DNA of 9,791 bases from Ferrovum sp. Lineage in GTDB: Bacteria > Pseudomonadota > Gammaproteobacteria > Burkholderiales > Ferrovaceae. Positions 1 through 5,872 of the stretch are shown here, piece after piece. Each line of letters starts with the position of its first letter. Positions within the stretch are counted from its first letter, which is position 1. The notes beneath the pieces were generated by a model that was given only the letters and a program-made list of their open reading frames with translations, ran no database searches and had not been told where the DNA came from. Location: contig DAIDKJ010000042.1 in NCBI GenBank assembly GCA_027450105.1, forward strand, positions 1-9,791. Direction: 5' to 3'. The translations under genes and the position numbers were made by a program.

Positions 1-381
1 GGGGTTGAAGGGCAGGTTGGAAGGCAGCAAGGTGCGGGCGGCATTGATGGCCGCCATGACATCCCGGGCGGCGCCATCGATGTTGCGGTCCAGATCAAAC
101 ACCAGGCTGAGTGAGGTGGTTCCGGTGGTGCTGCTGGAGGTAACCTCTTCCACGCCGGCAATGCGCCCAACCGCGCGTTCCAGGGGCGTGGCGATGGTGG
201 AGGCCATGGTTTCCGGGCTGGCACCCGGCAAGGAAACCTGCAGGTTGATGGCGGGAAAATCCACTTGGGGCAAGGGGGCAACAGGCAGCAACATGAAGCC
301 CACCATGCCGGCCAGCGTAATGGCCGCCGTCAATAACGTCGTGGCAACGGGGCGCCGGATGAAAACCGAGGTAAAACTCAT
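1..381 (-). CDS. mdtC: MdtC-type RND efflux pump subunit (N-terminal 127 residues, cut by window edge)
   Basis: Inner-membrane proton-driven RND transporter subunit. In E. coli, MdtC forms a mixed trimer with MdtB and, with MdtA and TolC, exports bile salts and novobiocin (established knowledge). Only the first 127 codons are present. They begin MSFTSVFIRRPVATTLL, with transmembrane helix 1 at about residues 11-31, followed by the periplasmic porter start. Close matches to E. coli MdtC as I recall it are LPVAPLPQVDFP (32-43), LPGASPETMAS (51-61), ATPLER (64-69), GRIAGV (72-77) and GAARDV (103-108). APLPQVDFP distinguishes it from the MdtB form SALPEVDYP in the gene just upstream. Its ATG lies inside the mdtB stop (ATGA, 4-nt overlap) with no clear ribosome-binding site, so translation is probably coupled to mdtB. 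The missing C-terminal part, about 900 residues, lies outside the window, so nothing can be said about its proton-relay residues. Confidence 0.93.
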   Translation of the reverse strand, partial: MSFTSVFIRRPVATTLLTAAITLAGMVGFMLLPVAPLPQVDFPAINLQVSLPGASPETMASTIATPLERAVGRIAGVEEVTSSSTTGTTSLSLVFDLDRNIDGAARDVMAAINAARTLLPSNLPFNP

Positions 382-3300
382 GGAGCGCGAAACCGGGAGG
401 CCAACCGATCCATGGCCAGATAGATGACCGGTGTGGTGAACAGGGTCAACAACTGGCTGGCCAGCAAGCCTCCGGCCAGCGTCAAGCCCAGAGGCCGGCG
501 CAGTTCCGCCCCGATCCCATGACTCCAGATCAGCGGCAGAGCGGCAAAGAAGGCCGAGAGGGTGGTCATCAGAATGGGTCTGAAGCGCAGCAGACAGGCC
601 TGGCGGATGGCGGCCAGGGCGCTAAAGCCTTGCTGACGCTGGGCCTCTAGCGCGAAATCGATCATCATGATGGCGTTTTTCTTGACAATGCCGATGAGCA
701 GGATGATGCCGATGATCCCCAGAATACCCAGATCGTTATGCGACAAGCGCAAGGCCAGCAAGGCGCCTACGCCGGCGGAGGGTAAGGTGGATAAAATGGT
801 GATGGGATGGATGTAGCTTTCGTAGAGCACTCCCAGCACGATGTACATGGTGATGACTGCGGCCAGAATCAGCAGCAGGGTTGAAGAGAGTGATTTTTCG
901 TATGCCCGGGCTGCTCCCTGAAAGCGTGCCTCGATGCTCAGGGGCAAGTCCATCTGTGCCATGACCTGGCGAATGGCGTCCACCCCCTGACCCAGGGAAG
1001 TGCCGGGCGCCAGGTTGAAGGAAATGGTGGCCGAGGGGAACTGGCCTTGATGATTGATGGCCAATGGACCCAGGCGTTCGGAAAAATGGGCCAACTGGCT
1101 TAAGGGCACTTGGGCGTTATTGGCGCCAGAGACATACAGGGCGTCCAGTTGCTGTGGATGCTGGCGGAAATCGGGGAGTGTTTCCAGCACCACACGGTAC
1201 TGGTTGGATTGGGTGAAAATAGTGGAAACCAGGCGCTGACCGTAGGCGTCATAGAGGACATTGTCGATAGCCGCCACGGTAACACCCAAGCGCGCTGCGT
1301 TGTCGCGGTCGATATCCAGATAGACGCGACGCCCCTCATTCTGCACGTCGCTGGCCACATCCTTCAATTCGGGACGTTCATTCAAACGCTGGACCAGGCG
1401 CGGGGTCCACTGGGAAATATCCGCAGAGCGCGCACTTTTGAGGGTCATTTGGTATTGGGTTCGACTCAGGGTGTCTTCGATGGTGAGGTCCTGTACGGGT
1501 TGCAAAAACACCCGAATCCCCTGCACCTGTTGCAAGGACTGGTTCAACCGTCCCATGACCTGTTCCAGAGAACCCTCGGCACCGCGTTCGGACAAGGGCT
1601 TCAGGCCGATCAGCAACCGTCCGCTGTTAATGGTGGTGTTGACTCCATCCACGCCAATGAAGGAAGACAGGCTCTGAACGGCTGGATCCTGCAGGATCTG
1701 CCGCGCAACCTGTTGTTGGCGCTGGGCCATGCCGGCAAAGGAGATGCTTTGGGGCGCGTCGGTCATGGCCTGCAGGATGCCTGTGTCCTGAGCCGGGAAA
1801 AACCCCTTGGGAATTTCCACATACAACACGGCAGTAAGGGCAAAGGTACCTAGCGCAACCCACAAGGTTTTGCCCTGATGGGCCAGTACCACATCCAGAG
1901 CGCGCGCATAAGCTGCGATCAAGCGATCCAACAGCTGTTGCAGGCGCTGGTCCCAGCCACGCGCTGTGCCTTGATGGTGCTTGAGAAGGCGGGCGCACAT
2001 CATGGGGGTCAGGGTCAGGGACACCACGGCGGAAATGAGAATGGAAACCGCCAGCGTGATGGCAAACTCCCGAAACAGCCGCCCAATCACATCCGACATG
2101 AATAGCAGGGGAATGAGTACCGCGATCAGGGAAAAGGTCAGGGAAATGATGGTGAACCCAATTTGCCGCGCGCCTTTGAGGGCGGCCTGCATGGGGGACT
2201 CGCCCTGTTCCAGGTAACGGGAAATATTTTCGATCATGACAATGGCGTCATCCACCACAAAGCCGGTGGCAATGGTGAGCGCCATGAGGGTGAGGTTATT
2301 GATACTGAAACCGGCCAGATACATGACCCCCAGGGTACCAATGAGCGACACCGGAACGGCGATGCTGGGGATGAGTGTGGCCGGCAGGTTGCGCAAAAAC
2401 AGGAAAATCACCATGACCACCAAGGCAATGGCCAGCAGCAGTTCAAACTGGATTTCGTGTACCGAAGCACGAATCGTGGTGGTGCGATCCACCAGCAGGT
2501 CGATGTGCACGCTTTGAGGGAGCGACTGTTGCAATTGCGGAAGCAATTCCTTGACGCGATTGGATACGTCGATGACATTGGCCCCGGGTTGCCGCTGAAT
2601 ATTCACAATGACGGCAGGGGTGTCATTTTTCCAGGCGGCCAGATGGGCATCTTCGCTGCTCTCCAAAACCTGGGCCACATCGCCCACCCGCACTGGCGCG
2701 CCATTTTGCCAGGTGATGATGATTTGCCGATAGTCTTCGGCCGAGCGGATCTGATCGTTGGCTTCCAACACGGCCGAACGCTGTGGGCCGTCAAAACTGC
2801 CTTTAGGCAGATTCACGTTATTGTTGACGATGGCCGTGCGCACATCCTCCAATCCCAGATTGCGCACCGCCACGGCTCCGGGGTTGACCTGAATGCGCAC
2901 AGCCGGACGTAAGCCACCACCCATACTCACCATGCCCACACCGGGGAGTTGGGAAATTTTTTGCACCAAGCGGGTATCCACCCAGTCTTGCAGGCGGGGC
3001 AGGGTCATGTGATCGGCGGTCACGGCCAGTGTCAATACCGGGGCATCAGCCGGATTCACCTTGTTGTACAGGGGGGGCATGGGCAAATCGGTGGGCAGGA
3101 AGGTACCGGCGGCATTGATGGCCTCCTGCACCTGCTGTTCCGCCACATCCAGGGACATGCTCAAGGCAAACTGCAAGGTAATGACCGAGGCCCCCCCCGA
3201 ACTGGTGGAGTTCATCTGGGTCAGTCCGGGCATTTGGCCAAACTGACGCTCCAGCGGGGCAGTGACCATGGAGGTCATGACTTCCGGGCCAGCACCGGGG

Positions 3301-3452
3301 TAGAGCGTAGTGACCTCGATGGTGGGGTAGTCCACTTCGGGCAAGGCCGACAGAGGTAACAGGCGCCAGGCAATGAGTCCGGTGAGCACCATGGCCAACA
3401 TCAATAATGCCGTGGCCACCGGACGTTCGATGAACAATCTGGAAAAATTCAA
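378..3452 (-). CDS. mdtB: MdtB-type RND multidrug efflux pump subunit, full length (1024 aa)
   Basis: Inner-membrane RND transporter that uses the proton gradient to move drugs from periplasm or membrane into an outer-membrane channel through MdtA. The 1024-residue length is typical. Transmembrane helix 1 is near residues 11-30 after the FIERPVAT signature, helices 2-6 lie at about 335-490, helix 7 at about 528-546 and helices 8-12 at about 857-1015. Two periplasmic porter regions lie between these blocks. Proton-relay residues are intact: GFVVDDAIV with D401 and D402 in helix 4, and GIVKKNAIMM with K925 in helix 10. Long stretches agree with E. coli MdtB as I recall it, such as SALPEVDYPTI, SSGGASVITLQF, FSINNLTLMALTIATG, IPKGFFPAQD and TLFTTPVIYL. 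The start is a TTG whose TG forms part of the mdtA stop (TTGA, 4-nt overlap). It is chosen because it gives the conserved N-terminus; the next in-frame methionine is residue 18, already inside helix 1. It overlaps mdtC by 4 nt. Confidence 0.95.
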   Translation of the reverse strand: MNFSRLFIERPVATALLMLAMVLTGLIAWRLLPLSALPEVDYPTIEVTTLYPGAGPEVMTSMVTAPLERQFGQMPGLTQMNSTSSGGASVITLQFALSMSLDVAEQQVQEAINAAGTFLPTDLPMPPLYNKVNPADAPVLTLAVTADHMTLPRLQDWVDTRLVQKISQLPGVGMVSMGGGLRPAVRIQVNPGAVAVRNLGLEDVRTAIVNNNVNLPKGSFDGPQRSAVLEANDQIRSAEDYRQIIITWQNGAPVRVGDVAQVLESSEDAHLAAWKNDTPAVIVNIQRQPGANVIDVSNRVKELLPQLQQSLPQSVHIDLLVDRTTTIRASVHEIQFELLLAIALVVMVIFLFLRNLPATLIPSIAVPVSLIGTLGVMYLAGFSINNLTLMALTIATGFVVDDAIVMIENISRYLEQGESPMQAALKGARQIGFTIISLTFSLIAVLIPLLFMSDVIGRLFREFAITLAVSILISAVVSLTLTPMMCARLLKHHQGTARGWDQRLQQLLDRLIAAYARALDVVLAHQGKTLWVALGTFALTAVLYVEIPKGFFPAQDTGILQAMTDAPQSISFAGMAQRQQQVARQILQDPAVQSLSSFIGVDGVNTTINSGRLLIGLKPLSERGAEGSLEQVMGRLNQSLQQVQGIRVFLQPVQDLTIEDTLSRTQYQMTLKSARSADISQWTPRLVQRLNERPELKDVASDVQNEGRRVYLDIDRDNAARLGVTVAAIDNVLYDAYGQRLVSTIFTQSNQYRVVLETLPDFRQHPQQLDALYVSGANNAQVPLSQLAHFSERLGPLAINHQGQFPSATISFNLAPGTSLGQGVDAIRQVMAQMDLPLSIEARFQGAARAYEKSLSSTLLLILAAVITMYIVLGVLYESYIHPITILSTLPSAGVGALLALRLSHNDLGILGIIGIILLIGIVKKNAIMMIDFALEAQRQQGFSALAAIRQACLLRFRPILMTTLSAFFAALPLIWSHGIGAELRRPLGLTLAGGLLASQLLTLFTTPVIYLAMDRLASRFRAP

Positions 3453-4663
3453 GGTTGCATGCCCACACCGGTGTCTCGGGGCGAGACGGTGACGGTGATT
3501 CCTTCACGCAGATTATCCACCCCATCTGTGACCACTTGTTCGCCGGCCTTCAATCCGGACAGGATGGCAACCCGGTCACCATCGCGCGGCCCCACCTTGA
3601 GCGCATGCACCGAAACCCGTTGCCCGGCTCCGACGACATAGGCGTAGGGCCCTTGATTGCCTTGCTGCACGGCTGCCGCAGGAATCCACAGGGTATTGGG
3701 CAAGGTGTTGACGCGAATACGGGCATTGACGAATTGGTTGGGAAACAGTTGCTCGTCCTTGTTGGGGAATTCGGCGCGCAACTTGACCATGCCGGTGGTG
3801 ACATCCACCTGATTGTCGATGGTCATCAGATGGCCCAGTGCCAGCCGTTGGGTGTTGCTGCGATCCCAGGCCTCCACCAGAAGACCGCCGGGAGTTTTCA
3901 GGCCCGCCAGAAGATCGGGCAGAGCGTCCTGGGGCAAGGGAAAAATCACCGTGATGGGAGAAAGTTGCGTCAACACCACCATGCCGGTGGTATCGGCTGC
4001 ATGGACGATATTGCCGGGATCCACCAAGCGTAACCCCAAACGCCCCGAGACCGGGGCAATGATCCGACAATACACCAACTGCAAGCGCGCATTATCCACC
4101 TGCCCCTGGTCCGAGAGCACCGAGGCTTGGTACTGGGCAACCAATGCCACCTGGGTGTCCAGTTGCTGTTGCGGCACTGCTCCTGTGGTAACCAGCACCT
4201 GGTAGCGCTTGAGATCCAGGCGGGCATTATCCAGCAGGGCCTGATCGTGCGCCAATTGGCCCTGGGCCTGTTCCAGCTGAACCTGAAACGGACGCGGGTC
4301 GAGTTCGGCCAGCAAGTCACCGGCTTTGACCTTTTGCCCTTCCGTATAGTGAACCTTCATCATTTCACCGTCCACGCGGGAATGCAGCGTCACGGTATAG
4401 ACGGGGGTGACGGTACCCAGGCCCGTCATCCACACGGGAAAATCTGTGGTTTTAACCGTGGCAATGGACACGGGCGCACTGCGTCCAGGGCCTCCCCCGT
4501 GGGTGGGAGTGGCGCCGGCACGAGCCCCCGCAGGGCTTGCCGTGCCCGATGGTGCCATGGGCCCACCCGACGGTTGCAACTGGCGATAGAGCAGCCCCCC
4601 CAGAGCCAGGGCAAGCAACAGAAACAGGCCCTTGCGTCCGGGCCTGCCAGAGAAAAACGTCAT
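3449..4663 (-). CDS. mdtA: MdtA-type periplasmic adaptor (membrane fusion protein), 404 aa
   Basis: Adaptor subunit that is anchored in the inner membrane and bridges the RND pump to an outer-membrane channel in the periplasm. An N-terminal membrane anchor (about residues 11-26) is preceded by basic residues. There is no lipobox cysteine, so it should be an uncleaved anchor rather than a lipoprotein. A low-complexity Gly/Ala/Pro/Ser linker (about 31-62) follows. The lipoyl half-motifs are SRVDGEMMKVHYTEGQKVKAGDLLAELDP (95-123) and IIAPVSGRLGLRLVDPGN (201-218), flanking a helical hairpin rich in Gln, Ala and Leu (about 124-195). The beta-barrel carries VEAWDR and LFPNQFVNAR (306-315), and a membrane-proximal domain ends the protein. 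These agree with E. coli MdtA (415 aa). The start at 4663 is supported by GAGGA at 4675-4671, 7 nt upstream. An overlapping ATG at 4668 meets a stop after two codons. It lies 15 nt after mlaF and overlaps mdtB by 4 nt. Confidence 0.93.
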   Translation of the reverse strand: MTFFSGRPGRKGLFLLLALALGGLLYRQLQPSGGPMAPSGTASPAGARAGATPTHGGGPGRSAPVSIATVKTTDFPVWMTGLGTVTPVYTVTLHSRVDGEMMKVHYTEGQKVKAGDLLAELDPRPFQVQLEQAQGQLAHDQALLDNARLDLKRYQVLVTTGAVPQQQLDTQVALVAQYQASVLSDQGQVDNARLQLVYCRIIAPVSGRLGLRLVDPGNIVHAADTTGMVVLTQLSPITVIFPLPQDALPDLLAGLKTPGGLLVEAWDRSNTQRLALGHLMTIDNQVDVTTGMVKLRAEFPNKDEQLFPNQFVNARIRVNTLPNTLWIPAAAVQQGNQGPYAYVVGAGQRVSVHALKVGPRDGDRVAILSGLKAGEQVVTDGVDNLREGITVTVSPRDTGVGMQP

Positions 4664-4670
4664 GTCATGG

Positions 4671-4675
4671 TCCTC
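4671..4675 (-). promoter_or_regulatory. Ribosome-binding site of mdtA
   Basis: GAGGA on the minus strand sits 7 nt before the mdtA ATG at 4663, in the 15-nt gap after the mlaF stop. It decides for this ATG over the overlapping ATG at 4668, which reaches a stop after two codons. Confidence 0.6.
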
Positions 4676-4678
4676 GCG

Positions 4679-5509
4679 TTACGCGCCGCTGGCAGAGCGA
4701 CTGGTCGGTTGGGTCAAACGAAAATCCTGCATGAGGGGCGCGGCAGGCAGTGTGAAGGCCACAGGTCCATCCGGCTCGGCATGAATGAACTGCCAAGCCC
4801 AGGCATCCTGCCGGTTTTCACTCAAGGCCTTGGGAGCTCCCTGACTGACGATCACACCCTCGGACAGCAGATAGATCGTGTCCACCACCTTCAAAGACTC
4901 GCTGATGTCGTAGGTAACAACCAGGGATGTGATACCCGCCGAGTCATTTAGTTCCCGGATCAGGCGCGCCACGGCGTTGAGTGAAATGGGATCGAGTCCG
5001 GCAAAGGGTTCATCATAAATGGTGACACTGGGGTCCATGGCAATGGCGCGTGCCAGGCAGACCCGACGGTTCATGCCCCCGGATAATTCGGTGGGGAACA
5101 AATCCCGGGCACCACGCAACCCCACGGCCTGCAATTTCATCAGCACCAGGTCGCGAATCATGGATTCGGGCAAATGCGTATGCTCACGCAAGGGGAAGGC
5201 GATATTGTCAAACACGCTCAGATCGCTGAACAACCCCCCCATCTGAAACATCATGCCCATTTCCCGGCGCATTTGATACAACTGCCGGTCATTCATGGTG
5301 TGCACCACACGCCCCCTGAAGCGCACAGCCCCCCGTTGGGGACGCAGTTGTCCGGCGATCAGCTTGAGTAAAGTGGTTTTTCCGCAGCCGCTGGTACCAA
5401 GAATGGCGGAAATCTTGCCGCTCTCCAGGGTCAAGTTGACCCCTTTCAGAACCGGACGATCCCCGTAGCCAAACCATACATCATCCACTTCAATGACTGC
5501 TTCGCCCAT
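4679..5509 (-). CDS. mlaF: MlaF-type ABC transporter ATPase heading the efflux operon (276 aa)
   Basis: Cytoplasmic ATP-binding subunit of the Mla/Ttg2/MCE class, which in other bacteria powers the MlaE permease in phospholipid transport. Visible motifs are Walker A GTSGCGKTT (38-46, K44), Q-loop Q89 in MMFQMGGLFSDLSVFDN, signature LSGGM (142-146), Walker B VTIYDE (162-167) and D-loop GLDP (171-174). The MlaF hallmarks MGGLFSDLSVFDNIAFPLREHT and the tail EPDGPVAF (245-252) separate it from generic ABC ATPases. The usual H-loop histidine is tyrosine (VVTYD, Y200). The start at 5509 gives 276 residues, close to E. coli MlaF (269), and has AGGAGA at 5524-5519 about 9 nt upstream. An in-frame ATG at 5566 would add 19 residues with no counterpart in the family as I know it. 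No mlaE, mlaD, mlaC or mlaB follows; mdtA begins 15 nt downstream. The family call is firm, but a role in lipid transport here is uncertain. Confidence 0.88.
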   Translation of the reverse strand: MGEAVIEVDDVWFGYGDRPVLKGVNLTLESGKISAILGTSGCGKTTLLKLIAGQLRPQRGAVRFRGRVVHTMNDRQLYQMRREMGMMFQMGGLFSDLSVFDNIAFPLREHTHLPESMIRDLVLMKLQAVGLRGARDLFPTELSGGMNRRVCLARAIAMDPSVTIYDEPFAGLDPISLNAVARLIRELNDSAGITSLVVTYDISESLKVVDTIYLLSEGVIVSQGAPKALSENRQDAWAWQFIHAEPDGPVAFTLPAAPLMQDFRLTQPTSRSASGA

Positions 5510-5518
5510 GACTCCCAA

Positions 5519-5524
5519 TCTCCT
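5519..5524 (-). promoter_or_regulatory. Ribosome-binding site deciding the mlaF start
   Basis: AGGAGA on the minus strand lies 9 nt before ATG 5509. It supports the shorter 276-residue protein over the in-frame ATG at 5566, where the bases upstream (ending GAACTCCATTAGA) show no purine-rich ribosome-binding site. Confidence 0.6.
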
Positions 5525-5562
5525 GAAAACGCCACACACTCTTTTAGAACCCACACAATGGG

Positions 5563-5573
5563 TCATTCTAATG
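5563..5573. repeat. CATT-N2-AATG palindrome near mlaF (copy 1 of 2)
   Basis: TCATTCTAATG lies 54 bp upstream of the chosen mlaF start and is the exact reverse complement of the 11 bp at 5683-5693. Its core CATT-CT-AATG (5564-5573) is itself palindromic. On the minus strand it contains TAGAAT, so it may overlap an mlaF -10. It could be a binding site shared by both divergent units. Confidence 0.4.
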
Positions 5574-5661
5574 GAGTTCGATCACATCCAGCCAGATTTA
5601 CGGGGGCAGACAATTCCGGGTGCGCGCTCGATACCGCGAAAACTTTGAATAGCCGGCATGT

Positions 5662-5691
5662 GTGACAGGAATGGCTCATTCGCATTAGAAT
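5662..5691 (+). promoter_or_regulatory. Predicted sigma70-type promoter of the SNF2 gene
   Basis: GTGACA at 5662-5667 matches the -35 consensus at 5 of 6 positions. TAGAAT at 5686-5691 matches the -10 consensus at 5 of 6, with an 18-nt spacer. Transcription would begin near 5698, leaving a leader of about 175 nt before the SNF2 start. The downstream half of the spacer and the -10 lie inside the CTCATTC-N6-GAATGAG inverted repeat, which would let a bound protein block RNA polymerase. This is predicted by eye only. Confidence 0.5.
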
Positions 5692-5694
5692 GAG
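5675..5694. repeat. Inverted repeat over the SNF2 promoter -10 (possible operator)
   Basis: CTCATTC (5675-5681) and GAATGAG (5688-5694) are perfect 7-bp inverted arms around a 6-bp centre. It overlaps the predicted -10 hexamer, a usual place for a repressor site. It is too short, and lacks a T-run, to be a terminator. The binding protein is unknown, and no regulator gene is in the window. Confidence 0.45.
5683..5693. repeat. CATT-N2-AATG palindrome at the SNF2 promoter (copy 2 of 2)
   Basis: CATTAGAATGA is the exact reverse complement of the copy at 5563-5573, and its start is 120 bp away from the start of that copy. It overlaps the -10 hexamer of the predicted SNF2 promoter and the right half of the larger inverted repeat at 5675-5694. 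Confidence 0.4.
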
Positions 5695-5713
5695 AGAATT
5701 GGCCTGTGTCATG

Positions 5714-5762
5714 ATCCGAGTAATGCAAACCTGATAAATTTTGACGTTATCCGGGTGATGCA
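5714..5762. repeat. Imperfect 14-bp direct repeat in the SNF2 leader
   Basis: ATCCGAGTAATGCA (5714-5727) and ATCCGGGTGATGCA (5749-5762) match at 12 of 14 positions and start 35 bp apart. They lie downstream of the predicted transcription start. They may be tandem binding sites or chance similarity. Confidence 0.3.
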
Positions 5763-5777
5763 GGTAACCGCGATGCT

Positions 5778-5818
5778 GCGCTGCGCCAAAATGGCGCGAC
5801 TGGTGGAATGCAGCGCCA
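5778..5818 (+). promoter_or_regulatory. Structured leader with competing stem-loops upstream of the SNF2 gene
   Basis: GCGCTGC (5778-5784) can pair with GCAGCGC (5810-5816), enclosing a small GCCA/TGGC hairpin (5785-5788 with 5792-5795). Alternatively GCGCCA (5783-5788) pairs with TGGCGC (5792-5797), or TGGCGC pairs with the second GCGCCA at 5813-5818. The last two are mutually exclusive. No T-run follows, so it is not a simple terminator. It resembles no riboswitch class I recognise. Confidence 0.3.
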
Positions 5819-5853
5819 CGATGCGACTTGCGGGCATGATCAACCAGCTGTGC

Positions 5854-5857
5854 AGGA
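5854..5857 (+). promoter_or_regulatory. Candidate ribosome-binding site of the SNF2 gene
   Basis: AGGA lies 6 nt before an in-frame GTG (5864), directly abuts an in-frame ATG (5858) and is 15 nt before the ATG at 5873. On spacing alone the GTG is favoured; on start codon, the ATG at 5873. The last in-frame stop before them is TGA at 5837-5839. Confidence 0.4.
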
Positions 5858-5872
5858 ATGACAGTGAGTGTA

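Larger units (their letters stand above)
5510..5872. promoter_or_regulatory. Divergent intergenic control region between the mlaF-mdtABC operon and the SNF2 gene
   Basis: About 363 bp without a convincing gene lie between two outward-facing start codons, so both promoters should be here. It holds a sigma70-like promoter toward the SNF2 gene, two CATT-N2-AATG palindromes, an inverted repeat, an imperfect direct repeat and a hairpin-forming leader, each listed separately. Short open frames cross it, but they run into the SNF2 gene out of frame and show no recognisable product. I could not find a convincing -35/-10 pair toward mlaF. A TAGAAT at 5571-5566 on the minus strand resembles a -10 but has no acceptable -35 at 16-19 nt. 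Confidence 0.7.

Noticed and set aside
1110..2912. Long plus-strand open frames of about 250 codons opposite mdtB
   Set aside because: They are His/Gly/Gln-rich antisense translations of the conserved RND gene, with no ribosome-binding site or known motif.
5510..5566. N-terminal extension of the MlaF protein to an ATG at 5566
   Set aside because: The added 19 residues are not typical of MlaF, the ATG lies within the palindrome at 5563-5573, and ATG 5509 has a good ribosome-binding site and gives the family length.
5792..5818. Stem-loop TGGCGC/GCGCCA as a rho-independent terminator
   Set aside because: No T-run follows on either strand, and the position is in the leader of a divergent gene with no upstream plus-strand gene to end.
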